The notes beneath the pieces were generated by a model that saw only the letters and a program-made list of their open reading frames with translations, was not told the origin of the DNA and made no database searches. A stretch of 43,681 bases of DNA from positions 1 to 43,681 of the forward strand of contig MEWP01000042.1 of assembly GCA_001775395.1 (NCBI GenBank). Direction: 5' to 3'. Shown here one piece after another: positions 8,628 to 18,081 of the stretch. This DNA is from a candidate division Zixibacteria bacterium RBG_16_53_22 (lineage in GTDB: Bacteria; Zixibacteria; MSB-5A5; UBA10806). The stretch's first letter is position 1, and each line of letters starts with the position of its first letter. A program made the translations under genes and the position numbers.

Positions 8628-9713
8628 ATGCTATACTATCTTCTCTATCCTCTCAGTAAGTATATCTCGGGTTTTAACCTTTTCAAGTATATTACTTTTC
8701 GCATGGCATACGCCACAGTCACGGCCATGTTGATAAGCTTCATTTTCGGGAATCTCTTCATAGAAATGCTCCGGCGCAATCAGGTCAAGGAAAGTATCAG
8801 GCGTGACGGTCCTCGGACGCATCTGGCCAAGGAGGGCACTCCCACGATGGGAGGCCTGCTAATACTTATATCCATCGTCATCCCAACCATCTTCTGGGCC
8901 GACCTCGGCAACAGGTATATCCAGCTAATGTTGCTGGTCACGCTCTGGATGGGCGGCCTGGGTTTCATGGATGATTACCTCAAAGCCAAGAGGCATCAGC
9001 GCAAGGGCATGGTGGCCAGGAAAAAATTCGTCGGACAGGTGCTGATAGGCTTGATTCTGGGGGTCCTGCTATATCTATATCCTCCCGACCCCAACTTCAC
9101 AACCTCGACCGACCTGCCATTTTTTAAAAATTACTATCTCGATTTCGACTTTCTCTATATACCCTTTGTGATTCTCGTGATTACCGGGGCATCCAACGCG
9201 GTCAACCTTACCGATGGCCTCGATGGACTGGCTATCGGTCTGGTCGGTATATGCGCCCTGGCCTTCGCCATGCTGTGCTATGTGACAGGCCGCGTCGATT
9301 TCTCGGGTTACCTCGATATCCAGTATCTCCCCAGCGCCGGCGAACTGGCGATTTATTGCGGCGCCATGCTGGGGGCTTGTCTGGGATTCTTATGGTTTAA
9401 CGCTAACCCTGCCAGGGTATTCATGGGCGATACCGGCGCGCTGGCTCTTGGCGGCGCCCTGGGGGCGCTGGCTCTGCTTGTCAAAAAGGAAGTCCTGCTG
9501 GTAATTCTGGGCGGCATCTTCGTCCTGGAGGCCGCCTCTGTCATAATACAAGTGTTATATTTCAAGGCAACCGGCAAGCGAGTTTTCAAGATGGCGCCGT
9601 TGCACCATCATTTCGAGCTTATGGGATGGAAAGAGCAGCAGGTCGTAGTCAGGTTCTGGATCGGAGGAGTGATCTTCGCGCTCTTGACATTGAGCACGCT
9701 CAAGATCAGGTGA
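8628..9713 (+). CDS. mraY: Phospho-MurNAc-pentapeptide translocase
   Basis: MraY transfers phospho-MurNAc-pentapeptide to undecaprenyl phosphate, making lipid I at the inner membrane. It is a 361-residue polytopic protein with about ten transmembrane helices. Hallmarks are 'RxDGPRTHLAKEGTPTMGG' (59-76), the catalytic Asp pair in 'GFMDDYLK' (D115, D116), 'NAVNLTDGLDGL' (190-201), 'FMGDTGALALGG', and the histidine cluster 'PLHHHFELMGW' near residue 326. It starts one base after the murF stop and ends one base before murD, so it is translationally coupled on both sides. Confidence 0.98.
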   Translation: MLYYLLYPLSKYISGFNLFKYITFRMAYATVTAMLISFIFGNLFIEMLRRNQVKESIRRDGPRTHLAKEGTPTMGGLLILISIVIPTIFWADLGNRYIQLMLLVTLWMGGLGFMDDYLKAKRHQRKGMVARKKFVGQVLIGLILGVLLYLYPPDPNFTTSTDLPFFKNYYLDFDFLYIPFVILVITGASNAVNLTDGLDGLAIGLVGICALAFAMLCYVTGRVDFSGYLDIQYLPSAGELAIYCGAMLGACLGFLWFNANPARVFMGDTGALALGGALGALALLVKKEVLLVILGGIFVLEAASVIIQVLYFKATGKRVFKMAPLHHHFELMGWKEQQVVVRFWIGGVIFALLTLSTLKIR

Positions 9714-9714
9714 T

Positions 9715-11073
9715 ATGGCCCCGGATTTGAAAGGAAAACGCGTCTCTATAATTGGCGCCGGCAAGAGCGGCGTTTCGACCGCCGTGGTCGTCATGTCGCT
9801 CGGCGGGGTGCCATTTGTCAGCGATAGCGCCCAGATCAACGACGCTACCCTGGCCCAGCGCTTGCAAACGCTGGGAATCGCACTCGAGACGGGCGGCCAC
9901 ACGGAACGGGTCTACGATTGCCAAATAATGGTGGTCAGCCCCGGTGTCGCGGCTGATGCCGAGGTCGTAGTCGGCGCCAAGGGGAAAGGCATCCCTGTCT
10001 GGCCCGAAATCGAGCTGGCGTTCCAGCTCTGCGGCGGCCGGGTGATCGGTATCACCGGCTCCAATGGCAAGACTACCACCACGGCTCTGGTGGGTGAGAT
10101 ATTGAAGAATGCCGGATTCGCGACTTTCGTTTGCGGCAATATCGGTTTTCCGTTCATCGACATCGCGCAAAAAGTGCCGCCCGACGGGTTTGCGGTGGTC
10201 GAGCTATCCAGCTTCCAAATCGAGCAAATCGTCGAATTCAGGCCCGATATCGCGGCTTTCCTCAACGTCACGCCCGATCATCTGGACCGTCACAAAGATC
10301 TCGAGACTTATACCGCCGCCAAGATGAGAATTTTCGAAAATCAAACCTCCGGCGACGTCGCGGTGGTTAATTATGACGACCTGACCTTGCGCAAGAAATC
10401 GGTGGCCATCAATGCTCGCCGACGATGGTTTTCCGTTGGGAATCGCCTCGAGGATGGGATTTGGGCTGTGCCCGATGGCGAGGTCTTTGTCGACGGAAGC
10501 GAGCTCATGAAAGCCGCTGAGATCAAGATCAAGGGCGAGCATAATCTTTCCAACGCCTGCGCGGCCATAGGCGCTGCCCTGGCCGCCGGAGCCTCAAAGG
10601 AAATTATCGTTCAGACGCTGAAGTCGTTCGCCGGGGTGGAACACCGGCTGGAACCAGTAAGGCTCATTGGAGGGGTGAGCTTCATCAATGATTCCAAGGG
10701 GACCAATGTCGATTCGGTCTTCTGGGCGCTCAAGGCTGTCCCTGCCCCGGTTATCCTGATCGCCGGAGGCAAAGACAAGGGCGGCGATTTCAGCGTCCTG
10801 AACGAATTCATATCGCAAAAAGCAAAACTCGTTGTTCTGATCGGCCAGGCCACTCCCAAGATCGAACAAACCTGGAAAGACCTGACCAGGTGCGTGCGGG
10901 CCGGATCAATGGAGGATGCTGTCCGAACCGCATATTCCAACGCCGCCGACGGAGATACTGTCCTCCTTTCGCCCGGATGCGCCTCGTTCGACATGTTCGA
11001 CAACTATGAACATCGTGGCAGAGTCTTCAAGAGTGCCGTCATGGAGCTCGAGGAGAAGGGGGTAACCCGGTGA
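9715..11073 (+). CDS. murD: UDP-MurNAc-L-alanine:D-glutamate ligase
   Basis: MurD adds D-glutamate to UDP-MurNAc-L-Ala. It has the N-terminal Rossmann motif 'IIGAGKSG' (12-19), the ATP-binding 'TGSNGKTT' (114-121), 'ELSSFQIEQ', 'NVTPDHLDRHKDLETY', 'GVEHRLEPV', 'NDSKGTN' and the C-terminal 'LLSPGCASFDMFDNYEHRG', which are all diagnostic. At 452 residues it has the usual length. The downstream ftsW start (GTG) overlaps its stop. Confidence 0.97.
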   Translation: MAPDLKGKRVSIIGAGKSGVSTAVVVMSLGGVPFVSDSAQINDATLAQRLQTLGIALETGGHTERVYDCQIMVVSPGVAADAEVVVGAKGKGIPVWPEIELAFQLCGGRVIGITGSNGKTTTTALVGEILKNAGFATFVCGNIGFPFIDIAQKVPPDGFAVVELSSFQIEQIVEFRPDIAAFLNVTPDHLDRHKDLETYTAAKMRIFENQTSGDVAVVNYDDLTLRKKSVAINARRRWFSVGNRLEDGIWAVPDGEVFVDGSELMKAAEIKIKGEHNLSNACAAIGAALAAGASKEIIVQTLKSFAGVEHRLEPVRLIGGVSFINDSKGTNVDSVFWALKAVPAPVILIAGGKDKGGDFSVLNEFISQKAKLVVLIGQATPKIEQTWKDLTRCVRAGSMEDAVRTAYSNAADGDTVLLSPGCASFDMFDNYEHRGRVFKSAVMELEEKGVTR

Positions 11074-12203
11074 AAGCTCTCCTGGAACGCCATCCCGACA
11101 AGGTCATGATGCTCTCGGCCATGGCCCTGACCATGATAGGCCTGATTGTTATCTATTCGTCGTCCGGGCCGTTCTGCCAGTTTTTCAAACCTCCCAGACC
11201 GACCTGGTACTTCCTGATGCGGCAGTCAGCCTGGGCGCTGGCCGCGGTGGTGGCCATGTACATAGCCTATCGCTTGAATTACCATGTCATAATAAAGCTC
11301 TCGCCAATCCTGATGATTCTCTCGCTATCCGGCCTGCTGGCAGTATTGATAGTCTCCTCTTCGGATATCAAGCGCTGGATCTATGTCGCGGGATTCACAT
11401 TTCAGCCATCGGAGTTTTTCAAATTCGCGCTGGTGGCCTTCATGGCGAAAATGGTAGCCAGGAACGCCAGGCAGGAATTTACTCCAAGACGATATATCGC
11501 CGTGATCGCAGCCTTTGCGCTGGGGGCGGCTCTCATCATCAAGGAGCCTGACCTGGGTACCACGGCCCTTGTTACGGGAGTGGCGGCACTCATGCTTTTT
11601 CTGACCGATGTCCCCAAAAGATATATCGTCATCATCGCCCTGTCGTTTTTTGCCGTCGCCTCGTTTCTGGTATTGGGCCTCGGCTACGAAATCGACCGCG
11701 TGCAGCAATACGGCATAACGCTGAAAGACCCATTCAATCCTGAGGCCAGCTATCAGACCAGGCAATCGCTTGTCAGCCTGGGGTCGGGCGGCATTATCGG
11801 CCGCGGATTGGGTAATGGCGCTCAGAAGCACCTCTACCTGCCGGAGCGCCACACCGATTTTATCCTCTCGGCCGCCGCGGAGGAGGGCGGGTTCGTTTTT
11901 GTCATGGTGATTCTGGCGTTTTATGGCCTTATCGCCTGGTCGGGTTACCGGATCGCGAAAACCGCGATAGATATCGAGGGTTCGTTTTTGGCCTGGGGCA
12001 TCTTGCTTTTCATAATGCTCCAGGCGATTATAAATATCAGTGTCGCCATGGGCATTTTCCCGGTGAAGGGTATGACGCTGCCATTTTTAAGTTATGGGGG
12101 CTCGTCTCTGCTGGTCTGCTCTGCCGGAGTCGGTATGATCGCCTCGGTCGCCAGGCGGTCCCGATCACCGCGGCATTACCTGATGCGATTCAAGAATCGA
12201 TGA
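11070..12203 (+). CDS. ftsW: FtsW septal peptidoglycan glycosyltransferase (SEDS)
   Basis: A 377-residue polytopic SEDS-family protein that polymerises lipid II at the septum together with FtsI. Family landmarks are 'GLIVIYSSS' near the N-terminus, 'FTFQPSEFFKFALVAFMA', 'IKEPDLGTTALV', 'YQTRQSLVSLGSGGIIGRGLGNG', 'QKHLYLPERHTDFILSAAAEEGG' (contains the catalytic-region Asp of the large loop) and 'GMTLPFLSYGGSSLL'. The start is a GTG overlapping the murD stop (GTGA) with a GAGGAGAAGGGGG ribosome-binding region just upstream. Position between murD and murG favours FtsW over RodA. Confidence 0.96.
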   Translation: MKALLERHPDKVMMLSAMALTMIGLIVIYSSSGPFCQFFKPPRPTWYFLMRQSAWALAAVVAMYIAYRLNYHVIIKLSPILMILSLSGLLAVLIVSSSDIKRWIYVAGFTFQPSEFFKFALVAFMAKMVARNARQEFTPRRYIAVIAAFALGAALIIKEPDLGTTALVTGVAALMLFLTDVPKRYIVIIALSFFAVASFLVLGLGYEIDRVQQYGITLKDPFNPEASYQTRQSLVSLGSGGIIGRGLGNGAQKHLYLPERHTDFILSAAAEEGGFVFVMVILAFYGLIAWSGYRIAKTAIDIEGSFLAWGILLFIMLQAIINISVAMGIFPVKGMTLPFLSYGGSSLLVCSAGVGMIASVARRSRSPRHYLMRFKNR

Positions 12204-13327
12204 TGGATGCGAGGCGGCCACCGCGATCAGGAGGACAAATCCGGGTCCTATTCGCGGGAGGAGGCACCGGCGGGCATCTGATGCCGGCCATCAATATTGC
12301 GATCGAGCTTCGGCGGCAGGACAGTCAATTGCAGGCGCTTTTTGTCGGCAGAAAAGACGGAATGGAAAAGGCGATTGTCGAGAAGTTCGGTTTCGAAATC
12401 AGAGAGATAGAAATCGCGGGGCTCAAGCGAAACCCGCTCGGAATCGTGCGGTTTATTCATAAATGGAGAAAAGGCCTTTCCCAGGCAAAGCGCATCATGG
12501 CGGAATTTAAGCCCGCCCTGGTTGTCGGCACCGGGGGATATGTCTCGGCCCCTGCCGTGAGGGCGGCCCGAAAGGCGGGAATACCTGTCTTCCTGCAGGA
12601 GCAAAACAGCCTGCCGGGATTGGCGACGAGGACACTCAGCAGATATGCTGAAAGGGTGTTCATCGCATATGAGAACGCGACGAGATATATCGACAAAGGG
12701 AAATGTCAACTCGTGGGAAATCCGGTTCGCCCGGATCTTCTCGATGCCGACCGTGATAAGTCATATGCCGAATTCGGCCTGGACTATGCCAAAAAGACCT
12801 TGCTTGTTGTCGGGGGAAGCTCCGGCGCCAGGGGTGTGAATTATTCTATGCTCGACATCATCCGGTCAAACAAAATTACCGATTCCTGGCAAGTCCTTTG
12901 GCAGACAGGCCAGAAAGACTATATTGATATATCGCAGGCCCTGGCCGAATTGCGGTTTTCCGGTAAACACCTGGCGTTCATCTTCAACATGCCGGCCGCT
13001 TATGCCGTTGCCGACCTGATCGTTTGCCGGGCCGGCGCCATGACACTGGCCGAAATAGCCGTCTGGGGCTTGCCGTCAATACTGATACCGTACCCATACG
13101 CGACCGGCGATCACCAAACCCGCAATGCCATGGCGTTCGCCGCCTCCGGGGCCGCGATTGTAATACCAGAATCCGAAATGGTCGAAAGGCTGCCGGTGGT
13201 TTTGTCGGAACTGATGACAGATGACCAGAAAAGAAAATCGATGGCTGCGGCGGCCAGGGCCCAGGCCAAACCCGATGCGGCTGGCATCATTGCAAAATCG
13301 ATTTTGGAAAGAATAAATGCGGTTTAA
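12200..13327 (+). CDS. murG: Lipid I N-acetylglucosaminyltransferase
   Basis: MurG (GT28) transfers GlcNAc from UDP-GlcNAc to lipid I at the cytoplasmic face of the membrane, giving lipid II. It has '[13 protein letters not shown]' at about residues 18-30, '[17 protein letters not shown]', 'LQEQNSLPG', the donor-site '[12 protein letters not shown]' and '[26 protein letters not shown]'-type acceptor and donor helices (written here as RAGAMTLAE then PSILIPYP). The length of 375 is slightly long because of a roughly 12-residue basic N-terminal extension. The start ATG overlaps the ftsW stop, and the 3' end overlaps murC by 11 bases. Confidence 0.96.
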   Translation: [375 protein letters not shown]

Positions 13328-14690
13328 GAGAATAAAAAATCTTCATTTCGTAGGAATCGGCGGAACCGGCATGTGCGGTATCGCCGAGGTGCTCCATAAC
13401 AGCGGCTATAAGATCACCGGCTCCGACCTCAAGAAAACCGAAACCACCGAACATCTCGAGGGGCTGGGAATCAAAATACTTTACGGCCACGAGGGCGCCA
13501 ATGTCGCGGGTTCCGATGTCGTCGTGATTTCCTCCGCTGTGACCGATGACAATCCCGAGGTGATCGCCGCCCACGAGCAGAAAATCCCGATCATCCGCCG
13601 CGCCGAGATGCTTTCCGAGCTCATGCGTATGAAGTTCTCCGTGGCTGTGGCCGGCACCCACGGCAAGACCACAACCACGTCACTGGTGGGTCATATCCTG
13701 CGCGCCGGAGGCCTGGACCCAACTGTCATAGTCGGCGGCCGGGTCCTGGGTGTCGGGAGCAATGCCTATCTCGGCAAGGGCGAATACCTGGTGGCAGAGG
13801 CCGATGAGTATGATCGCTCAATCACGAAATTTTTCGCCACCATTGCGGTTATCACCAATGTCGAGGCCGAGCACATGGAGTGCTACCGCGATTTGGATGA
13901 CCTCTATAACTGCTTTACCGAGTTTGCCAACCGCGTTCCATTCTTTGGGACGGCCATTCTCTGCATCGATGATTCCGGCATCAAGACGATCGAGCCGCGA
14001 ATTACCCGACCAATGATCACATATGGCCTTTCTGCAGCCGCCGATTTCTCGGCCGTGAATGTGGCATTCGACGAATCTGGCATAAAATTCACACTGACGC
14101 AAAAGGGACGCCGGGACGGAACGGTGGTTTCGCCACTCTACGGGTATCACAATGTCAGAAATATTTTGGCCGCTTTGGCGGTTGCCCACGACCTCGAAAT
14201 TCCGATGAAGAAAGCCATTGATGCGGTCAGGACATTCACCGGTGTGGGTCGCCGGCTGGAGCTGGCCGGTGAGGCGCGCGGTGTAAAATTCTATGACGAT
14301 TACGGCCATCATCCAACCGAGATCAAAACAACGCTTCAAGGCCTGCGCAACGTGTTCGACGGCCGCGTGGTGGCGGTCTTCCAGCCCCATCTCTTCAGCC
14401 GAACCCAGCGCATGTTCAAGGAATTCGGCGGCTCCTTTTTCGATGCCGATCTGCTTTTTGTCCTCGATGTTTTCCCGTCGCGCGAGAAGCCGATAAATGG
14501 AGTCTCCGGCAAATTGGTGGTCGAATCGGCCAGGGACCAGGGACATGGCTCCGTCAATTATGTGGAGGATAAAAGCGCGCTTCCGGTTCAAATCGTGAAA
14601 CATCTGAGGCCCGGCGACCGCGTGGTTTTGTTCGGCGCCGGCGATATTAATCGCTTGACTCGAAAAATAATCGAGATGATGAAAGAATAA
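13317..14690 (+). CDS. murC: UDP-N-acetylmuramate:L-alanine ligase
   Basis: First Mur ligase of the stem peptide. The N-terminal 'HFVGIGGTGMCGIAEVL' Rossmann motif, the P-loop 'AGTHGKTTT' (112-120), 'EADEYDRS', 'TNVEAEHMECY', 'GVGRRLE', 'DDYGHHPTEI' and 'FQPHLFSRT' are all characteristic. At 457 residues it has normal length and is not fused to MurB or Ddl, unlike some MurC proteins. It starts inside murG, and its stop shares one base with the ftsQ start (TAATG). MurB, which makes its substrate, is not in this operon and must be encoded elsewhere. Confidence 0.97.
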   Translation: MRFKRIKNLHFVGIGGTGMCGIAEVLHNSGYKITGSDLKKTETTEHLEGLGIKILYGHEGANVAGSDVVVISSAVTDDNPEVIAAHEQKIPIIRRAEMLSELMRMKFSVAVAGTHGKTTTTSLVGHILRAGGLDPTVIVGGRVLGVGSNAYLGKGEYLVAEADEYDRSITKFFATIAVITNVEAEHMECYRDLDDLYNCFTEFANRVPFFGTAILCIDDSGIKTIEPRITRPMITYGLSAAADFSAVNVAFDESGIKFTLTQKGRRDGTVVSPLYGYHNVRNILAALAVAHDLEIPMKKAIDAVRTFTGVGRRLELAGEARGVKFYDDYGHHPTEIKTTLQGLRNVFDGRVVAVFQPHLFSRTQRMFKEFGGSFFDADLLFVLDVFPSREKPINGVSGKLVVESARDQGHGSVNYVEDKSALPVQIVKHLRPGDRVVLFGAGDINRLTRKIIEMMKE

Positions 14691-15415
14691 TGTTGAAAAT
14701 TTTCCTGAAGCTCGTAGTATTGATTCTCTCGGTGGCGGGGGGGCGCCTTGCCTATGATAAGGTGCTCGATCTGCCGCTGTTTGACTTGGAAACTGTGACT
14801 GTTGCCGGAAATAGCGCTATGCCGGTTGATTCGATCCTGACAATCACCGGGCTCGAGAGGGGAAAATCGATATATAAGCAGGATCTGAAATACGCGGTCT
14901 CGAATCTCATGCGCCAGCCCGGCGTTATCGAGTGCTCGATCCGTCGCGGACGCGTATCCTCCATCGAGGTCGACGTCAAGGTCGCCGAACCTGCGTTGTT
15001 GGTCAACGGAGGCGAACTCTGCGCCCTCTCGCGCGAGGGCATGATCCTGCCGATGAGATCTGACATGCCGGTGCTGCCCCTCGTTTCCGGCCGCCGATTC
15101 GCCCACGTTCGAAATTTCGACCGCGTCAAGGACCCCGATGTCGCATATGCGCTTGGTGTCTATGACGCTTTGATTGCAGTCTCGCCCGGATTAACTGCCC
15201 GTCTTTCAGAAATAAATTTCAGAGGTGACAAGGCCATTCGCCTTTACTTTTCGCCTGCCGGCACGATGGTGCTCCTGAACAAAAGCGACATCCAGGATAG
15301 TATCAAGCGCCTGGCCGCCCTCGAAAAATCGGGCATGATGGCCGATACCGTCGTGCTCGATCTCCGTTTCGGCCCGGTCATGATAGAATCCAATGCCGGC
15401 GAGGGAGTCCTTTAA
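14690..15415 (+). CDS. ftsQ: FtsQ/DivIB divisome protein
   Basis: A 241-residue bitopic membrane protein: one N-terminal helix (about residues 3-20) followed by a POTRA domain (about 30-100, with 'FDLETVTVAGNSAMPVDSIL' and 'GKSIYKQDLKYAVSNL') and the FtsQ beta domain with 'LCALSREGMILPM' and a late 'VVLDLRFGPVMIES'. FtsQ links early FtsZ-ring proteins to FtsL/FtsI/FtsW. Start and stop codons each overlap a neighbour by one base (TAATG at both ends). There is no room for murB or ddl between murC and this gene. Confidence 0.92.
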   Translation: MLKIFLKLVVLILSVAGGRLAYDKVLDLPLFDLETVTVAGNSAMPVDSILTITGLERGKSIYKQDLKYAVSNLMRQPGVIECSIRRGRVSSIEVDVKVAEPALLVNGGELCALSREGMILPMRSDMPVLPLVSGRRFAHVRNFDRVKDPDVAYALGVYDALIAVSPGLTARLSEINFRGDKAIRLYFSPAGTMVLLNKSDIQDSIKRLAALEKSGMMADTVVLDLRFGPVMIESNAGEGVL

Positions 15416-16647
15416 TGGCGCGCAACGGGAAAATTATTACCGGCCTCGATATCGGGACCACCAAGATCGGCGTCGTTGTCGCCGAGCCGACAGAATCATG
15501 TACTTTCAGGATACTGGGTATCGGCAATGCCCCGGCCGAGGGATTTAAAAAGGGAGCGGTCGTCGATTTCGAAAAGACGGTCGACTCGATCAGGCAGGCC
15601 ATTGACGATGCCGAGATGGTTTCGGGCCGGAAAATAGAATCGGCATTCGTGGGAATCTCGGGCGATCATATCAAAAGCATCAACAGCCGCGGTGTCGTGG
15701 CTATTGGCAAGACGGGCGGCGAGATAATGCCGGGCGATATCGATCGCGCCCTCCAGGCCGCCAAATCGATCTCGATCCCGGCCGACCGGGAGATAATACA
15801 TATTCTGCCGCAGACCTTTATTGTCGATGAGCAGGGCGGTATCAAAGATCCGGTGGGTTTTACCGGCTCCCGGCTCGAGGTCGATGTTCACGTCGTCACC
15901 GGCTCGGTGACCGCGATCCAGAACATCCTCAAATGCATCGACAAGTGCGGCATCAATATCGACGAGCTGGTGCTGGAGTCGCTGGCCTCCAGTTACGCTG
16001 TGCTTCAGAAAGACGAGATAGACCTGGGTTGCGTGGTCATCGATATCGGCGGCGGGACCACCGATATCGTCGTTTTCCAGGACGGCGCCATCAAGCATAC
16101 GGCCGTCATCAGCATGGGCGGCAAAAACGTCACCAGCGACCTGGCCATCGGGCTGCGTACCCCCCTCGACAAAGCCGAGCAGCTCAAATGCGCCCACGGC
16201 TCGGCTCTCTCGATGCGGGTCGATGCGGCCGAGATGGTGCTGGTGCCGGGTGTCACGGGCCGGGAATCAAAGCAGGTCTCGCGTTCGGTCCTGGCCTCGA
16301 TAATAGAGCCCAGGATGGAGGAGCTCTTCTCGCTGGTGGCGCGGGAATTGAAAAAGAGCCAGATAACGGAGGCTCCCGCGGCCGGCGTAGTCCTGACAGG
16401 TGGCGGGTCTCTGCTCGATGGTACTGCGGATCTGGCCGAGCAGATATTCGATCTTCCGGCAAAACCGGCGGCGCCGCATAATTATGAAAACAGCTCCGAA
16501 TTCAATCCCGGCCCGGCCTTTGCCACCGGCGTCGGGCTCATTCATTACTCCCTGTACCGGCAGGAGGCCGGCGTGAGCAAGACAAAAGGGAAGGGCATGT
16601 TGAGAACTGTCGAGAAAATAAAAAAATGGTTGAATGAATATTTCTAA
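15415..16647 (+). CDS. ftsA: FtsA, actin-like membrane tether of the Z ring
   Basis: FtsA anchors FtsZ filaments to the inner membrane and recruits later division proteins. The actin-fold phosphate loops are 'TGLDIGTTKIGVVVAE' (9-24) and 'DIGGGTTD' (210-217), with 'VLTGGGSLLDG' as the adenosine motif. The final 15 residues (LRTVEKIKKWLNEYF) form an amphipathic helix with a basic face, the usual membrane-targeting element. At 410 residues the size is normal. It starts at the ftsQ stop and is followed by a 78-base gap before ftsZ, the only real gap in the operon. Confidence 0.96.
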   Translation: MARNGKIITGLDIGTTKIGVVVAEPTESCTFRILGIGNAPAEGFKKGAVVDFEKTVDSIRQAIDDAEMVSGRKIESAFVGISGDHIKSINSRGVVAIGKTGGEIMPGDIDRALQAAKSISIPADREIIHILPQTFIVDEQGGIKDPVGFTGSRLEVDVHVVTGSVTAIQNILKCIDKCGINIDELVLESLASSYAVLQKDEIDLGCVVIDIGGGTTDIVVFQDGAIKHTAVISMGGKNVTSDLAIGLRTPLDKAEQLKCAHGSALSMRVDAAEMVLVPGVTGRESKQVSRSVLASIIEPRMEELFSLVARELKKSQITEAPAAGVVLTGGGSLLDGTADLAEQIFDLPAKPAAPHNYENSSEFNPGPAFATGVGLIHYSLYRQEAGVSKTKGKGMLRTVEKIKKWLNEYF

Positions 16648-16725
16648 GAGATCCGACCTTGAAGTAGTCGGAGGGGAAAAGGCCTCGGCCTCGAGTGGCC
16701 CGGCATTCGAAAGGAAGGACTAAAC

Positions 16726-17880
16726 ATGATCTTCGAGTATGATTTCAACGATGGAGCAAGATCGAAAATGAAAGTCGTGGGGGTCGGAGGGGCCGGCGGC
16801 AACGCCATAAACCGTATGGTCCACTCCGGTTTTTCGGGCGTCGAATTCATTTCGATCAACACCGACGCGCAGGCGTTGGAAGGCTCTTTCGCCGATACCA
16901 AGGTCCAGATCGGCCGAAAGCTCACGCGCGGCCTCGGCGCCGGAGCCGATCCGGAAATCGGGCGTAAAGCTTTCGAGGAAGATCCGGAATCGACTCGGCA
17001 GGCCCTCTCGGAATCCAATATTGTCTTCATCACGTGCGGCATGGGAGGCGGTACCGGCACCGGGGCATCCCCGATGGTGGCCCGGATGGCCAGGGAAATG
17101 GGCGCCCTCACGGTCGGGATTGTGACAAAGCCATTCCTATTCGAGGGCTACAAGCGAATCTCGCAGGCCGAGGCCGGTATCCGACAAATAAAGGAATTTG
17201 TCGATACGCTTATTATTATCCCCAATCAGAGGCTCCTGTCGGTGGTCGACAAGCACACCTTATTAACCGATTCTTTCATGAAAGCCGATGAGGTGCTCCT
17301 CTCCGCCACCAAAGGAATATCGGATCTTATTACAGTCCCCGGCCTGGTCAATGTCGATTTCGCCGATGTCAAGACAATCATGCGGAATGCCGGCGAGGCC
17401 ATCATGGGGACCGGCGTGGCCACGGGTGAGAACAGGGGAGAGATAGCCGCTCAAATGGCCTTGCATTCGCCGATGCTGGAAGAGGCCTCGGTCGAGGGCG
17501 CGCGCGGCGTCTTGATCAATATCACCGGTGGACCCGACATGACCCTCGAGGACATCCAACTCGCCTCTGAGACCGTGTACGAGGCGGCCGGCACGCAGGC
17601 CAACGTCATTTTCGGCGCTGTCATTGATCCGGCCATGTACGATAGGATTTTCGTAACCGTCATCGCCGCCGGATTCGAACGCAAGGAGGTTTATGCCGGC
17701 GAGGCCCTGCAATCGGTCAACCTGTTCGGCGAGGCAGTGACGCCCGGGAAGGTCAAGAAGATGCGCCCCAAGCGACAAATTTTCGACAAGATAACCTCGG
17801 ATACTTTCGTCCCCGAAAATGAGAATTTCAAGGTCCCGACAGTCGACCGCTATGGCCTTTCCACCGAGGCGACGCTGTAG
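16726..17880 (+). CDS. ftsZ: Cell-division GTPase FtsZ
   Basis: Tubulin homologue that forms the cytokinetic ring. The GTP-binding signature 'GGGTGTGA' is at residues 107-114, and the T7 loop N209-x-D-x-x-D214 that completes the GTPase site of the next subunit is intact. The ribosome-binding site AAAGGAAGG lies eight bases before the ATG. The globular domain ends near residue 318; a linker of about 45 residues follows. The C-terminal peptide reads '[10 protein letters not shown]' (368-377), compared with the usual D-I-P-x-F-L-R, so the FtsA/ZipA-binding tail is diverged. The gene closes the dcw operon. Confidence 0.97.
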   Translation: MIFEYDFNDGARSKMKVVGVGGAGGNAINRMVHSGFSGVEFISINTDAQALEGSFADTKVQIGRKLTRGLGAGADPEIGRKAFEEDPESTRQALSESNIVFITCGMGGGTGTGASPMVARMAREMGALTVGIVTKPFLFEGYKRISQAEAGIRQIKEFVDTLIIIPNQRLLSVVDKHTLLTDSFMKADEVLLSATKGISDLITVPGLVNVDFADVKTIMRNAGEAIMGTGVATGENRGEIAAQMALHSPMLEEASVEGARGVLINITGGPDMTLEDIQLASETVYEAAGTQANVIFGAVIDPAMYDRIFVTVIAAGFERKEVYAGEALQSVNLFGEAVTPGKVKKMRPKRQIFDKITSDTFVPENENFKVPTVDRYGLSTEATL

Positions 17881-17907
17881 GAACCAGAATCAATTGAAAA
17901 ATCCAAG

Positions 17908-17930
17908 CCGGGGACATAATGAGTCCCCGG
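17908..17930 (+). repeat. 8-bp stem hairpin just after ftsZ
   Basis: CCGGGGAC (17908-17915) pairs with GTCCCCGG (17923-17930) around a 7-base loop. No T-run follows, so it is not a standard intrinsic terminator. It may protect the 3' end of the ftsZ message or pause polymerase ahead of the stronger terminator at 18082. Confidence 0.5.
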
Positions 17931-17984
17931 TGAGGTTGATGACAAACCGGTAATAAATTGAGTTGAGGTGTCGGGTAATTTAAT

Positions 17985-18012
17985 GTAGGGGCGTATGGCG
18001 ATACGCCCCTAC
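17985..18012. repeat. Perfect 12-bp inverted repeat (REP-like palindrome)
   Basis: GTAGGGGCGTAT (17985-17996) and its exact complement ATACGCCCCTAC (18001-18012) flank a GGCG loop. There is no T-run. The form (GTAGGGGCG...CGCCCCTAC) is like dispersed extragenic palindromes seen in many environmental genomes. A nine-base half-copy (GCCCCTACA) occurs at 33737-33745. Confidence 0.6.
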
Positions 18013-18081
18013 AACATGCAAAATTGTCATTTCCAAGTATCGAGATTTTTCCTCATCAAAGTCATTTTGTCAACAGCCTGG

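Noticed and set aside
15415-16647. FtsA as MreB or DnaK homologue
   Set aside because: The 1C-type insertion, C-terminal amphipathic helix and place between ftsQ and ftsZ identify FtsA.
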